From contig NC_092525.1 of assembly GCF_037038585.1 (NCBI RefSeq), positions 26,996,367-27,060,366 of the forward strand: a stretch of 64,000 nucleotides of DNA, read 5' to 3'. This document shows positions 13,701 through 27,828 of the stretch, piece after piece. This DNA comes from Patagioenas fasciata (Eukaryota; Chordata; Aves; Columbiformes; Columbidae). The translations under genes and the position numbers were made by a program. Position 1 is the stretch's first letter; each line of letters opens with the position of its first letter. The notes beneath the pieces are model-generated. The model ran no database searches. It saw nothing but the letters and a program-made list of their open reading frames with translations, and was not told the origin of the DNA.

Positions 13701-15420
13701 AAATGACAGTCCCTCTCATCACAGTAGTATTTATCCTTGGCGAAGGAGTCCAGCAGCTCACTCAGCTTGCAGCTACATGCTGCAGCCTCTGCACTTTCGT
13801 GCTATGGAATTCCTTTAGCTCTGTAAGGCAACAGAAAGTGTAATAAACACTTCATAGAACAAAGAAATAAGATGTGGCTTCTGCCCTGAAGAACTTTTTT
13901 TTTCGGGTTTTAGGCATGATGTAACAAGTTTCCATTCCTGTGCTATTGTGAATTACTTCTTAGATGAGGATACATAAAAAGAATTTGCAGTTAATTGACT
14001 TTGGCCTGGTAGATACCATAATTTGTTTGTTAGAACACCAGATTCTAATGTTAACTGATGTGATATTGAAGCATCTTGCATAAAAGCATGTTTCACAGAA
14101 GATTAAAAAGAGCAAATACAGCAGTGAAACATAACCTGAGTTTAGTCTAATAGTCTCTTGTGCCACATAGAACCAGTCAGTTTGGGGTTTTGGCTGGGAT
14201 AATGTAGTCTTCAGATGTTCCATATTTTTTACTTGATTTCTGCTGTAGGCGCTGGGGTTTAGACTCATCTCTTCACAAACATTCTTTCTAAGGTCTAATC
14301 TGCTTGAAAATGGTGATCTAGTATTTTTTCTGTATTCTTGTGTCAGATAGCCATGTCACTTTAGTCAGTGTTGCAAAAACATGTTTGATGTAGTAAAGCT
14401 GTGTGGTTACCAAGCTCCCTTGAGCACACGGTGCCAGTTCACACTTTGGTCATTTTTAACTGCTGTAACTCTTCATAAGGTTTGTTCTACTCTTACCATT
14501 TTAACTTCTAACTTAGTATCCTGTTAGCTTTTTTTATGCAGGTAATGTTGACTCATAGCCTGGGGATTTTGTGTGTTGCCTGCTGATTGTTTTTAATTAT
14601 GTTTGTCTTGTTTGTAGAAAATGTTTTTTTTCTGTGTCATGTAAATAGCAGCAGTGACTTGGGATGTGTTCTGTGGTATGTTTGTCTAGAATTTAGTAGT
14701 GCGCAACACAAACACCAGGTTATCAGTGTGAATCATACTAGGGTTTTGTTTATTTCTGTGATTTTCTGGGACTGAATAATGTATTTAATCTAGACCCATT
14801 CCTCTTCTGAAACTGAGCTCTGTGACTGGTTATATGCTAGTAATGCCTTTCTTTTGTCCTGTGAATGATTAGCTTGGCTGCAGTTAAATTGAGTCAGTTC
14901 TGTGTTTCTCCAAGTCAGTTAAAAGAAACTTGAGGTGAAATAAAATTACATCATTAGATTGTTCTCTGCTTACTTTTATTTGTGTGTATCTTAGCCCTCG
15001 AAAAGCTGAAAAGAAAAAATTGCAGTAAAGGACCATTATTTGTTAGGAAGATATCTTGTGGGAGAAAATAGATATATATTCTTAGAGCATCAGTTTTGAA
15101 ATTGTTTAACAAGGACTCTCTGCTACTAAAGGTAGGATTTAACACCAAAAGATTAAGTAGATATCTGTATCAGAAATTTGTGGAAGACTTGGGTAACCAC
15201 AGAGTCCTCTGCAACATCCTTTGGGTTTTCATGGAATGTCTGCTCAACTTGTGCACCAAGCACAGCAACTAATGCAGAAGGCAGCAGAGCCACTGACACC
15301 AAGGTTATGTCTGTAAAGAACAGAAAGTAGGAATTCTGCTAAAAACCTGATTCGTGTTTGCAATTATCCCACAAAAGAAAGCTGAAAGCCTTCTATATTT
15401 CTCTGGCTTTAATTTTTATT

Positions 15421-15526
15421 GTTGTGGGGGATTTCTGTTTTGGTTTGGGATTTTATTTGGTTGTGTTTTTGTGTGTGCATTTGGGGGGGGTTTGTTTTTG
15501 TTTGTTTGTTTTTGTTTTTTTCTTCC
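15421..15526 (+). repeat. G/T-rich low-complexity tract with G8 run
   Basis: Plus strand made almost entirely of T and G, including a run of eight Gs at 15483-15490 followed by TTTG-type units. In the sense transcript this is a U/G-rich segment. It produces a spurious Phe/Gly/Cys-rich open frame at 15354-15560. Confidence 0.85.
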
Positions 15527-18500
15527 TGCATGCTTAATTTTAGTACAAAAATCTATGTAGGATTTTGGTCTTACTCAGGGTTCCAGCAATGTAGCTGACA
15601 TCTCAAATTTGTGTCACTAAAAATCCTTGCATGGAAAATAACAAAATCTGATTGTTCTTTTGGGCAACTCTTGTAGGATTCAGAGCTATTGAATAGACTG
15701 TGCTGCTTGTATTGCATTGGAAGTTTGTTCTCAGAACTGCCATGAAATCCCTGATTTATACAGAACCAGCCCTATATTTGTCTTTGCCAGGTGAATGTAG
15801 TAGGCAATGTTCAGAAATACCAGCATGCTATGTCATGTTTATTTTAATGTGAAACTGTGGCAATAATTTCATATTTTACTAAAAAGGGGAGAGAATATTG
15901 AAGCACATCTTCCAACTGAGATACATAATATGCTAAATCAACTAAACTGCTGCTGTTGGAATGATGACAGGCAATATAGTTGAATAGGTACCTCAGGAAA
16001 AGGTAGTACCTCATGAAGTTAAGTCTCGTGCCTTTCATGGGAAAATAAAGCACTGCGTCTTTTTTAATGGTTGTCTGTCTTGTTTGCTTCCTTGCTAATT
16101 AGGAAACATGGGGTGCTGTGAGGGCTGGAAAAAATAGTTGGTATTCTTCCACCTCGAGCAAAACAAAGTTTTGAACCAAAGAGCTTCTGATTGTATTTGT
16201 AGTTAGTGTTCCTTCTTATGCTGCTGTTAACCTGGAGGGGAACAGGAAAAGGCAGGGGGGATGAGGTGGCTTAATTAAAAAAAAAAGAGGGGGAAACAAA
16301 GCCAAAAAAATAAACCTGAAAAGCAGACCAAAAAAGCCACTCCTGAAGCTTAACAAGGAAAAACAGTTAAAAGGAGGTATAAATTATGAGAGAGAAACGT
16401 ATGAATTAAAGTCTGTGAAGAATGCTAGATACCATACAGAAAATGTTTTCTAAAAATGTCAGGAAGTATTTCCATTAACCTTGATAGAAATACTATTTTG
16501 TTAAACACAATTTAAGAACATTTTCTTCCTGTTTCAAGAGCACTGATAAGTAGTGTGGTTCAGCTTTTAGCTCTTGGTTTGCTGCTGTGAACTTTCTTTT
16601 ATCTCTTTCAATATGTGAAAAGATTATTTAAATAAATGTTTAGGAATGGTCTTCTACTAGGTTAAGTATATTTTTGGAGTATAGTTTAGGAAAATAATCT
16701 ATGAATTATTGTACAGACTACCTAGAAGGTATTTCTTCATCCATTAGTTTATTTAAATTAGGCTAAGAGGCATCTTTCTTAATACCCGCGTGCTGTAGAG
16801 GGGAAAGCTAAAGGTCTTGCCTGGTTGTGTGGCAGGCAGTGACTTGGTTAAGAGCTCTGCTTTCTTCCTATTATGGAAAATAGTGAGTGCTTTTAGCAGG
16901 AGGTGTGGGTCTGTCATGTAAACATAAGGAGAACTTCACTACCAGCACTGGGTAGTGCACGGACACAGCAACAAGGGGACAAACCCGCACTGGCTGTTGA
17001 AGGAATAGTTTGTACTCAAAGTCGTGCAGCAGCTGCTCCAATATAGTACAAAAGAGCGCTGCTAATCAGTGTTTGCTAATCTGCACACACGATCCTGGCA
17101 ATCTGCCCATGTTTATCAGCAAAGAGTGCACTCTGTCATCACAGTAGAGGGATCATAACATTAAAATCTCTGTTCTTTGAAACTGTGTGGAATTTAACAT
17201 TATCAGATTTCTTTTTTGTTGTTGGAGTTTTGTTTACTGAAGTTGAATGAACAAAGTGTTGTCTCCGTAGTGCGAGTCTTTTTGTTTGACACTTACAGAA
17301 ATGCAGTAAACAGCAGTGTACTTCAGTCATTTATATTAACTGGTAGTTTTTCTGTGAACTATTATGTTCATATGAACTAGTAGGAAACTGTATTACCTTG
17401 CAGAAATATATCTCCAAATTACCCAAAGCAAAATCCAATAGAATTGGTCCTATGTAAAGAAAACAATATAAGGCTGTATTAAAACATTATCTGGTAACTT
17501 GTTATACTATTTAAGTTATAAATTGACTGTAATAGTGCTCTTTAACACTATGTCTGCTACAAGTGTAGAAAGTTTTCAGCCTTTCCCCAGCCATCAAAAG
17601 GTCATTAGGAAGGGTATCTCCCAGTATAACATATTTCTTTGCCTTCCCAAGCCACGATTCTAAGACCAGTGGATAAATAGCAGTCTATGTCAGAAAGAGG
17701 TTCTACAACTTGGCTTTTTCTAATCTTCTAAAAATTACTACCTTTATTACAATTTATATTATTATCTAGCAGTAGCTAGAGATCCAAGCCAGTCAGTTGT
17801 CAAGACTGCTGACATCTCTCAAAAGCTGAAATGGCAAGAACTCTTTATAAGCTTTAAGTTGGATGTTTGGAACACAATTTAGAACACATAGCACTCAGTG
17901 TTTATGAAGAAAGTTTATACAATTTGATGTGTGTATTGAAATATTTTAAACTGTTTGATTTGATGAAAAAGTGGCAGGTTAGAGATTATTATGAACTTTG
18001 GAAGAATAAAATTTACAAGAAAAGCAGAGCGAACATGTAGATATTAAGTAAACATGTAATGGTGAATCAGATTAATTTTTACATGATGTAATTATTAAAT
18101 GTGTATGTGTATAGTGTGTAATAGGAAATCTCATATAGAAACACTTATGTTTCTTAAATATGAAATTGAGATCTGTTATATTATTAAAGGATACAAGTAT
18201 AGTATATTTTGAAGTAAATTACACAGTGGCGTTTAGGCAACAAATTACTGCAGTAGGTACCAATTAAGTGCTGCTGAAAACAGTTGGAAAATGCAATCTG
18301 TATCATCAACAGCATTTGCTGAGAGGTTTATTTACAGAAGTTATACCACCTTACACCCTTTTTGCTAACAGTGGCCTGCTGACCTAAAATTTATGAATTA
18401 GCCTCTGGGATTTGGAGGCAATGAGGACTTCATTTTGTCATATCAGCAGTCAGAGGAACCCTACCATCAGAAAGTCTCCTTTTTCTTAAATTTCTTTCTT

Positions 18501-18654
18501 AAATCTTTTCTGCAGTATCAGCCCCTTATTTTGTGCTGTCTACTACAATGAAGAAGAATGGTTTATTTCCTTCCTTTTTGTAGCAGCTTTTTATGAGTGA
18601 GCAGGTAATGTCTCTCTCCCACTTGGTTTCCCAAACCTTATCTCCATTCCAATG

Positions 18655-18745
18655 TCCTCTCTTTGGTGCCAGTCTTTCTTGACAGGTTGTGCAGAAAACT
18701 GGACCCAGGATTCTAAGTGGGTCCTTGTGAAGGCTTGTAGGGCAC
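18655..18745 (-). mobile_element. possible CR1 remnant, antisense
   Basis: A short block with 'aaactggacccaggattct' followed by 'aagtgggtccttgtgaagg' resembles the antisense CR1 segment that usually reads like 'aactggacacaggactcc' then 'aggtgtggcctcaccag'. The neighbouring sequence on both sides does not extend the match convincingly, so the call is tentative. Overlapping minus-strand frames of 109 and 125 codons cover it but show no reverse transcriptase motif. Confidence 0.3.
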
Positions 18746-20459
18746 CATGGGTGCTGGTGCATTTTTTGCAAGCAGCTGACACACACCTGTGTGAGCTGTC
18801 TCTCCCATGGCAGCGTGGTGCTCGCGATCTGCTCACGTTCAGGGGTTGTAACCATCTCTGACCGATCTCTAACCTCGGATCCTGTCCACTGGTCAGTGAT
18901 TTACCTGGGTGTTTTCCACCGTGATGCAAAAGTTTAATACAGACTTGTTTATGACTTTTCTCCATCATGTTAAGAATATTTTGAAAATGAATATACCATG
19001 CATTAGCGACACATGCTTAGGTGGAAAATATTCTGTGCTTGATTTCTCTTAAGAGCCTGACGTGAGGGGATAAACATCTGTAAAAGCTTCCTGGCCTATT
19101 ACATAGAATTCTGTAATTGTGGGTGGTATGTTTCTGTGGTATTGTTTTGTGATGGCAGCCAGCTTTTGTAAAGAGCTCAGTTCACTTTTAAACGTTTTGT
19201 ACATTAACACCTTTGCTTTGTGGAGGAAAAAAAATCCAAATGCACAGAAGTGAAACAATGGAATGGACAAAAAGTTAAGGGAAAGACAATTCAGTTCACA
19301 ATTTTGAACAAGTTTTACTCTTTTTTTTTTTTTCTTTACTGTTCTTAATTCCTCCCTCTCAAAAGCAAAATCAACCTTATCTAATGATATTTAGAAGTTT
19401 CCTGTGAAGACATGTTTGTTTATCTGAGGTTAAAAAAAAAAAAGGCTGATTGCTCATAGACTGTAAGTTAATGTAATTCAGTGTATCATTTTGTCAGGGA
19501 AACCTCATAATTTGTGTTGCTGAATTTTTTATGGTAAAATGTATGTAACAGGTACCTGCAAATAATGAGATTATTCAAACTCTTGCTTTAAATTTTTCTT
19601 CAGCAACAGGAAGAAATACAGAGAAAATTTATGTGGTTGGGAATTAAAATAGTATGGTAACGATGGAGTTGATGAAGAAATACGTATAGACACTAGTGAT
19701 AAAACTACTAAAGACAAGAAAATCTGTTGGTAAAAGTCCTACTCAATTAATTTACTTACTGAACTTGCTATCAGTTTTAGTATAGTAATTGGACAACAAT
19801 GGCATCAGTCAAATTACTCCAGTGTCTTCTGAGGCGTTATGGTGTCCCCAGGCACACTGCAGTAGGTTTTTTCTTTAATGTTGGTTAGCGTAATGAACTG
19901 TATTTTCTCTAAGTCAGCACATGCATAAACCTGAAAATTCTCATTTTTTCCAGATTAAAGCTCTGGGGAAATAAACAATCTTGCTGAAATACTGTCTACT
20001 TTCAACAAAAAAATAAAAAAATAATACCCATATGCCTCTAGGCATTGAGGGATAATTTGTCTGGTTTTCCCAGAATGGAGGGAAGCCAAGCGCTTCTGTG
20101 GCAGGATACATGTGCCTTGGTGTTACTGGCTGGAACTGATTATGGGGGTGGAGAAGAATACAGCCTTGCTTGTTCTAACAAGATCTGATGTCTTAATGTC
20201 TTAAATGCAATTATGCTCTTATCATACATGTGGCTGTAGTGTCAATTATTTTATGTTCCTTTTCTCAAACAATTTTAAGCCTTTTCCTTACTAGAGAATT
20301 TATTACCTTTCTGATTACTCTAGCGTGCTTTTTTTTTTTTTTAAGCTAGATGGGACCTTCCATTTCAATGTAGCTTATTTGATGCTCTTCCTACCCTCCC
20401 AAATTTAGAGGGAGAGCTGATTGCTCTACTGCTTTGATTCATCATCTTCCTTAGCCACC

Positions 20460-21060
20460 TTTCTCTCAAATTTTGCATTCTCTTCAAACCTGATCACTGA
20501 GTTTTTCTTCCAGGCCATTGGTAAAAACAGTAAGAGATGTTGAGCTGACTACTCATCCCTGTGGTGTTTCTTGGAAAATGTGCTTATTCATTCATTACTG
20601 ATTCTGTGCTCAGAGTTGCATTTTCAGCTTAGTTGGCTGGATTATAAATCAGTTTAATGTGTCCAGCATTAAAAATTTTATTTCATCTCAAATATATTGT
20701 CAGATGCCTTGCACTCATAATGACAGTCTGACACTTCTCAGTTACATTTATAAGCTAATTTAAAAAGAGGCTTATGTTCTATAAGTTCATGTTTTAATTA
20801 GCATTATCTGTTTATTGTCTTTTTTAGTAAGTCAAGCTGTTTGTCTCTGAAATGATTTTGCCTGAGATCTAAAGAAGGATACAGAGCCTTAACATTATTT
20901 GTATTGTCTGACTCTTTCTGTCTCTTTCTTCCTCAAAAAAAGAAAAGCCATCGTTTAATTTTTTCTAGTATTTTGGAACATCCTCTGTGTTCTTAGCGTT
21001 GCAGATAGAATAGCTGAATATATACAGAGAGCTCCTTTTTATATTTTTGAAACTACAAAA
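20460..21060 (-). mobile_element. old CR1/L3-like LINE remnant, antisense
   Basis: The plus strand contains blocks in the order expected for the reverse complement of an ancient amniote CR1-like element: 'ctcttcaaacctgatcactg', a 'tttttcttccaggccattgg' block, 'actcatccctgtggtg', 'cagatgccttgcactc', and 'agtaagtcaagctgtttgtc', with a possible 'ggaacatcctctgtgttc' block near 20985. The order matches the remembered consensus even though each block is strongly diverged. No intact frame remains. Boundaries are approximate. Confidence 0.55.
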
Positions 21061-21766
21061 GGATTTAATGTTTTTTCTGTCCTGAATTGCTCTAGACTCT
21101 GAAGTTGTAGGTTATGCATTCAGTTGGCAGACTTGCAGATCAATAATTAATATACCTTTTAGAAAACACAGCTAGAACCATTTGAAAAAAGTGAAAGATA
21201 CTTGTATCAGCTTGCAGGCCACTATGTGTACTTCTAATAGAATTGAGGTGGTTCTCTGTAGGCTGTTATTTCTTATCCTTAAACACAATGAGCATCCTCA
21301 GCCACTTGAGAAATGAGCTACGAGCTGTCTTTTTACAGCAGAAACCTTGGGCAGCAGCACAAGACGTGACCAGCACTTGCTGTCACTTGGAAAGGTACCA
21401 CATTTACTGGGGTGGGAACAGTTTGTCTCTTCTGCCAGTTACCTCATTTTTTTCTTGTACAAAGCTCTTGGTTTATAGTTATTTTTAGATAATATTCAAC
21501 TTAGCTACCATCCTGATGAATAAATTAAAGTTGAAATGATGCAAGACTGTTTTCATGTTATTTTGAAAAAGATTTTTTATTGTATTGTCCCTTTTGTAGT
21601 CTTATCCAAACTATAGGCTTTTAGATTTTTTTCCTGCTAGTTATTTTATGTGGAAAAATACCATTCTTCCAATATAATCACTGACTAAATTTGCATTTAA
21701 GTTTTCCTGAAGGCATACACTACTGATTTATTGTTCTTTGCACTGCTTCTGTACCTTCTTTGAAAA

Positions 21767-21795
21767 TATGTGTATATATATGTATATATATATGA
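21767..21795. repeat. TG/TA microsatellite
   Basis: A short alternating pyrimidine-purine run of TGTATATA units, directly visible. No function is implied. Confidence 0.85.
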
Positions 21796-24757
21796 TATTT
21801 TGGGTTCATCTTTTGTCTCACTTATGGATGGCTGATATCTTCTTCTGGTTATTTCTTTTACAAATACTTGTACAAGGATATTGAAGATGGCTCGCTCTTG
21901 CCTAGTCCACCAGCTAAGTTCACTCCTTTGCTAAAAAAGAGGCTGAAATGCAAACCAAACAGCTATGGACTCTTTGAGCTTCCTTCTTGAGCCAGCACAG
22001 ATTGCAGATAGTTCAAGAAGGTCCCTCAGGATGTAGGTCTGAGGAGAAATGGGAGAGATTAGAGGGCTCAGGGTGGGAACTGGACCTTTCAGGAGACTTA
22101 GAGTGGTGACTGGGTGGGAGGAGAAGACTGGAGCACACAGTCCATCAGTCCACAAAGTGTCATTGTTGTAGACCAGCTGAACTTCTTTCCACTTTCTTCA
22201 TTTTCATTACCAAAAGATAACCAGAGCCAAGTGCTTGGAGACGCTTCCTGAAAGTGCTTCAGTTATATTATCTAAAAGGCATCATCAGCCTGTGACAACC
22301 CCAATAAAGGAGATATCACAGCTCACCTACACACAGATCTGGAGGTAAAGCCTATTGCCAGGAATATCTTTTTCCAGAAGGATGATAAATTTTTTTCACC
22401 CACAGCATAACTCCCACCTTTCCTCCTCTGCTTCTTGCAGTGGCATCAGTGTACGTGATACTTTACAGATTAAAATAACACATTGCTAATCTGTTGGCAA
22501 CTAGACATGACATTATCTCTTACCTTATTGTTAGAATTTCTGGGGGCAAAATAATGGATTATGATTAAAACAGGAAAATACTGTGCTAAAAACAGCCATA
22601 GATTATAATACTTGAACTTTTAAAATTTTATTACTTAGTATTACTCTAGTTATACATTAAAGTGATAACTGATACCAATGACTAGTACTGCACTAAGTTC
22701 ATACGGAATTCAGTGTTAAAATGTTTAAGCTACAGTTGGCTTTGAGATGTAACAAGGTGAAAATGAAATTCTGTGGTGCACAGCTCAGGGAAATGCCTTC
22801 CTTTGAAAAGTGTTAGGTTGCTGTGCATTAAATTAGGGGGAGAAAAACCTTTTACTTCTGTCTTATTTTTTAATTGGCAAAGTACAGGACCTACAGAACA
22901 AGGAAATTTCTGTACAAATTTTTCAGTAAGTATCTTCAGGACTTGCTTTCATTGCACTGCCAGCAACATTGTAACTAAACCGGTAACAGATTAGGGTCGC
23001 AATTTGCTCTCCTCTAAGCCCTTTTCATTAGAATAGCAGGTCCATATGCAGGAAAGATTGAGTGGAAGTCTTCTATTTACAGAACAATTGACATGTCCAA
23101 ATGGGAATATTTGTTAGGAGTATGAGAGGCTTTCAGAGAATTTAATCTTAAAGTACTGCTTAAGTATGAGGGGAAAAAAAATCTTCAAGTGGGGAGTGAG
23201 TTGTTTTTTTCATTAAACATTGTCTGAAGCCTGCAAATATAATAAATACTCTCTCAGGGTGTACATTTTCCCCAAGAAAAAAATGTTATGTACATCTATA
23301 TTAAGGTATTTGAATTACTAGAAAAGATAAATGAATTTGTATCCCAGATTTTGTTTGACCTGATATGGATGTTACCGAACTTCTCAAAAAGTTCTACTAT
23401 TAGAAGAATTAATGTAAAAATAACCACAGAATTGCACTTTGTCTGGCATTTTTATGTGACGAATATTTTAACAATTGTGCGAAGTTGTACAGTGCACATA
23501 AACTTCAAAACTGCCACTCATATCTCAGTTGAAAAGGCAGAATGTGTTTATGTAGATAGTTTTTACTAAACCAACATACCAGGTTATTTCCTATTATGAA
23601 CTTGTCCAGTGACAATTAAGTTTTAGTTTTAGTTCTTGTTTAGAGTGTGTTTACAAATTCTGTGACTACATGTTAATCACTGTTTTCTACAGTATTTTTA
23701 GTGAAAGAAATTAACAAAGATCTTCATCTACAATTCTTAAATGTTGAGGCTATTCTTCCTTTATAATGTCGATCTCAGAATTGCACTTCTTTTCATCCCA
23801 AACTGTAACACTGTTCTTTGAAAGAACTATTTCACTCTTATGTGAATATAGGTTATTTTAAAAATATGATTTAAGACAATATATTGTTAATACGAAAAAA
23901 AAATACTGTGCAGTCCACCTACTCTGTTACTGTTGTCTCAGTCTTAGGGTGTGAGCTGCGTGATTCTGGATGGATTTCTTTTCAATGTCAGGGTAATGCT
24001 GAGCATGTGACAGGTGCTACAAGTCATTTGCCAAATATTTTAAGTAGGTTTCTCATAGTTTAAGGATTTTTCAGAAGGTTAGTTTTATAACAGCATTGTA
24101 ATGATTGTTCCCTAATGTAATGGGGGAAAGGGGACAAAGTGACTTAGGTTTCTATTTGGAGTTGGTGTCGCAAACTAATTAAACAAACAAGTTCTCTGCT
24201 TCATATGCCTCTATCTTACATCTAAAAAAATCTCACCTTTTCCCTATACATTGAAAATAATCTAACTCATTGGAGCTATCAAGTTGCATACACTTTGAGT
24301 TGGAAATGTATTTTGTTCCTGTAATTTTAAACATTATTTTTTGTTATGAATTGTTTAACTACTTCTTAACTTTAAGTTCAGTATTCAGTCTCAAAGGTTA
24401 ACTTCTGTACTTGCTGCTGTGAAAAAACATGTCACAGCAGACTCTATTATGTATTTACAGAAACTCTTTTTGCAATCTTTTACATATTTCAGATGCCTTT
24501 TTAGAGGATGCAATTAGTTGCATTTGCATAAGCAGTTTGAACCTGATTATATGTTGAAAGCTAAATGATACTTTGAGGTGGAATTTGAAAGCTTAGTAGG
24601 TCACTTGTTTTTCTCTGGATTAGTGTGCTATGAATTTCAATATACAGTAGACAGTGCTTAAGGTCGGGCTGCTTATTATTTCAGTGAAAAGGTTATTAAA
24701 TTAATCAAATACAGAATAAAATCCAGAGACTGAGTGAGGAGACTATAAAATTGAGCC

Positions 24758-24796
24758 TATATATGTGTGTGTGTGTATGTGTATATATATAAAAAA
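24758..24796. repeat. TATG/TG/TA microsatellite
   Basis: An alternating stretch running from TATATATG through a (GT)n core to GTATATATATA, ending in an A run. It is likely to be length-variable. Confidence 0.85.
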
Positions 24797-27729
24797 CCTT
24801 TTTTGAAAGAGTTTTGTCTTTATCTCATCAAGCAGCATGTTTTGCCATAATTATATAGTGATATATTTGCAAATATGAATACATTCACTACTACATCTTG
24901 TCAGTACATTCACTATCAGTATTTACGAGAGAGTGTAAATTGTTTCATCCAGTACCTTGTTGAAATACCAGGGTGTAATGGCAAGTTTTCCTATTGGGTC
25001 AGGTAACAGTCGAATGAAAAGTTCCAAAGTTTATAAGGAGCTGAACAAGACTTGTTAAGCAAATGTCTGGAACAATCAAACAATCGGTGTTTGTAATGAT
25101 TGCTCTCTAAAAAATAACGTTTAAAAACAAACAATTTATTTTAATATAGACACCAGTATCTGTAAAAACAAAATTGGTAATGTTATTTCTATATCACTGT
25201 GTACAAAGAGTAAAAAATTGATGGCAATGTCAAATATTGGCAAACTAGGAAAAGGCAGAGTGATATTTTCATTTCATTTGTAGTCTTGGGACTCTGTCAA
25301 AAGCATGATGCCAGTCTCTAAACATGACATTCTGGCTCATTCACATCCCAAAAGGATAACACTGTTTGAATGCCTGGTTCATGAATGACTGGTTCATTCT
25401 CATTGTTAAAGGCCTGTTGTAGCATTGTTTGCTATGTGCAGTCAAAGCTACTCTGACGTGATGATTCCTATAGGTGTATTTGTGTGTGTGAGTAAATGTG
25501 TACAAATAAACAAATATGGAAGAGTGTTATTGGGCTGAATTTACAAGTGGGGAATTGAGATATTAAGGATGTAAAGAGCCTTAAGTTTTAGTTCATTTAG
25601 GATTAGGTAGCACTTTTAATACATTAAAAATGGCTCCTGTTGATTCTTTACCATGGCTGCAAAATGAGGTGTTGCTGCTTCTATGGCAGACATCACTGTC
25701 TGAAGACAAACATCCACAAGTTAAAGATCACAACGTTATTTAACACAGGAGTGAAGTTCTGAGCATTCAGTTGGCTACCAGGGGACTTCTGAGAAAGTAA
25801 TGAAATATCTTTTTGTTTTCTTTTTACCTTCTTCTTGCCTTCTCATAGTAATCTTCAAACAAGATCTGAAATTCTGTTCCATGGAATTATGCAAATATGC
25901 TCTTCAGTCATCATTAGAATATGTAGATACACAGTGTGGATCTGTACTAATTGATATAATGGAGTGACTGATGGAGTTTTAGGGTCTCATATGCTGTGTA
26001 CATCATATAGATGAGAAGCATTTGAATACTGATATTTTGCATACTCTTAGTGGTGAGACTTAAAGGTATGTTGGGCTTTGTAGCAGCTTCTTCAGATTGG
26101 TGTGTTTTAGTGACTACAGGCTTGCTTTGCTAGAGTCAAAACCCAATTTTTCCAGTTTGTGTCACCATCCTACACTATAGCATTCTTTTCACTTTTGTTC
26201 AAAAGCCAACAGTTCCTACTCTTCTTTGATTTATTCAGTCCCATTGAAAACAACATCAATGAAGTTCTTGCAGCAGCACCTCTCCAGAGACTTTGGCCTA
26301 GCTTGATGTCGTTCCTCTGCAGTCCTTACTGTTCACATCACCTTATTCTTCAGCTCTTCCAAACAAAACTGTCTTCAGATCCTCCAAATGTTCAACAGCC
26401 AAACTGCCCAGCAAAGATGTTTATTCTGTGGTTGTCGCAGTTGACTGATGAAATGGTGTAGCTGATCAATTAAGCTGCCTGGCTCTGGCCAGGAGCTCTG
26501 AGCTCTTAACCACTATGCCCTGATGTGGTGTTTGCCTGGGGCCTGCACTGATCCCACGGTGGCAGTTTGTGACGCTCCTGATGGGACATCACGTTTAATA
26601 GGCTGCTGTTCTCTGAATTCATCATTTAAGGATAGCTGTCGAACACTTTGCTTTCCTGTTCCTTTCTTCCCTTTGTCTCCCCTCTTTTTCCCAGCTAAAA
26701 GGTGATGTAATAGTTCAGCTATGGGGATCATTCCTTTTGCTGAAGCAAAGGTTTCATCGTGATGCAAAAGGCTTGTGTGGTTTCTGCACAGCATGTACTG
26801 ACATATCTTGTGCTTGTAGCAGAGGTTTCAAATAATACTGTTGGTATTTACTGTTGTTCTTGGAAGCACAGCAGATACTTACATTCTAGTTATCACCATC
26901 TTAAGTCATTGAAGTGTGTTAATTTGAAAATGAAAGGATAGGAGATACCATTTTTCATGTTTCTGTATTGTGTTTTTCTGTTTAGCTCTTTTCTCTGTTT
27001 CATTTATCACCCTGCTCTCTTATGCAGCTTGGCTTAGTTGGGAAGAAAAGGAGTGATATTTTGCCAAAGAAAATAGTTGTTTACTACAATGTGAATAGGT
27101 TATTGCTGCAACTGAGACTAATGTTTTGAGAGCTAGTAATTATGCAACACCTCCTGGAATGACATTATGAACCAAAAGGGTATGAGGAATGAGAACATGG
27201 TAGTGTGTTTTATTGTTTTAATCTTTAAATAGACTTAAAAACCGGCAGTTATTTTCTTACCAAAGGGAAAAGAGAGGCTCTTACAATCCCTTTTTATGGC
27301 ATAAAAATTCTCAGTTTTCAAACAGGTATTTGTCAAGGATGAGAACAGGCATCGTTTTACCTTGGCTGCCAGTTAACTGAGAAGTAGTCTCTAGTTTACA
27401 GTGGTCTCCTGTTCCTTTTTAATTCTTTGGCAAAGAACATTTTAGTATTTTCTATATGCAGACCACAAGCTAATTAGCCTTTTTATTTTTAAAAATAAAG
27501 TTTTCCTGGAAGGAAGACGTACTTATTGAAGGTGGCATCATATCTATATTTTTCACACCTTTACCAAAGCAACTTTTCTTAAAAGCTTTAGTTACTATTT
27601 CATTGACCTTCCCATCCTTGTGAAAAGCTGATAGAAAGACAATCCATTGCCTTACTGGTATGCTGGTCAAATTCCAGATTGTTTTCAAAGTGGGGTGATA
27701 GTTGACAACAGAAGTCTATGTTGTAGGTA

Positions 27730-27828
27730 CCCTGTCCTCAGCAGAAACCTCTGCTGTCTGCTCCTGTTGACCTGCAGCAGTTCCTGGTGGAGACAGGGCC
27801 CCTGTGGCCCTGTGCTTAGCAGAAACTT
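27730..27828. repeat. short local direct repeat pair
   Basis: A block reading 'cctgtcctcagcagaaacct' at about 27731-27750 recurs as 'cctgtgcttagcagaaactt' at about 27809-27828, with three differences in 20 positions. Flanks of the two copies are only weakly alike. This may be an old local duplication or coincidence in a CAGCAG/CTGCTG-rich patch. Confidence 0.45.

Noticed and set aside
18526..18968. Overlapping minus-strand frames of 109 and 125 codons as a gene
   Set aside because: They overlap in different frames and show no motif. Part resembles a CR1 remnant.
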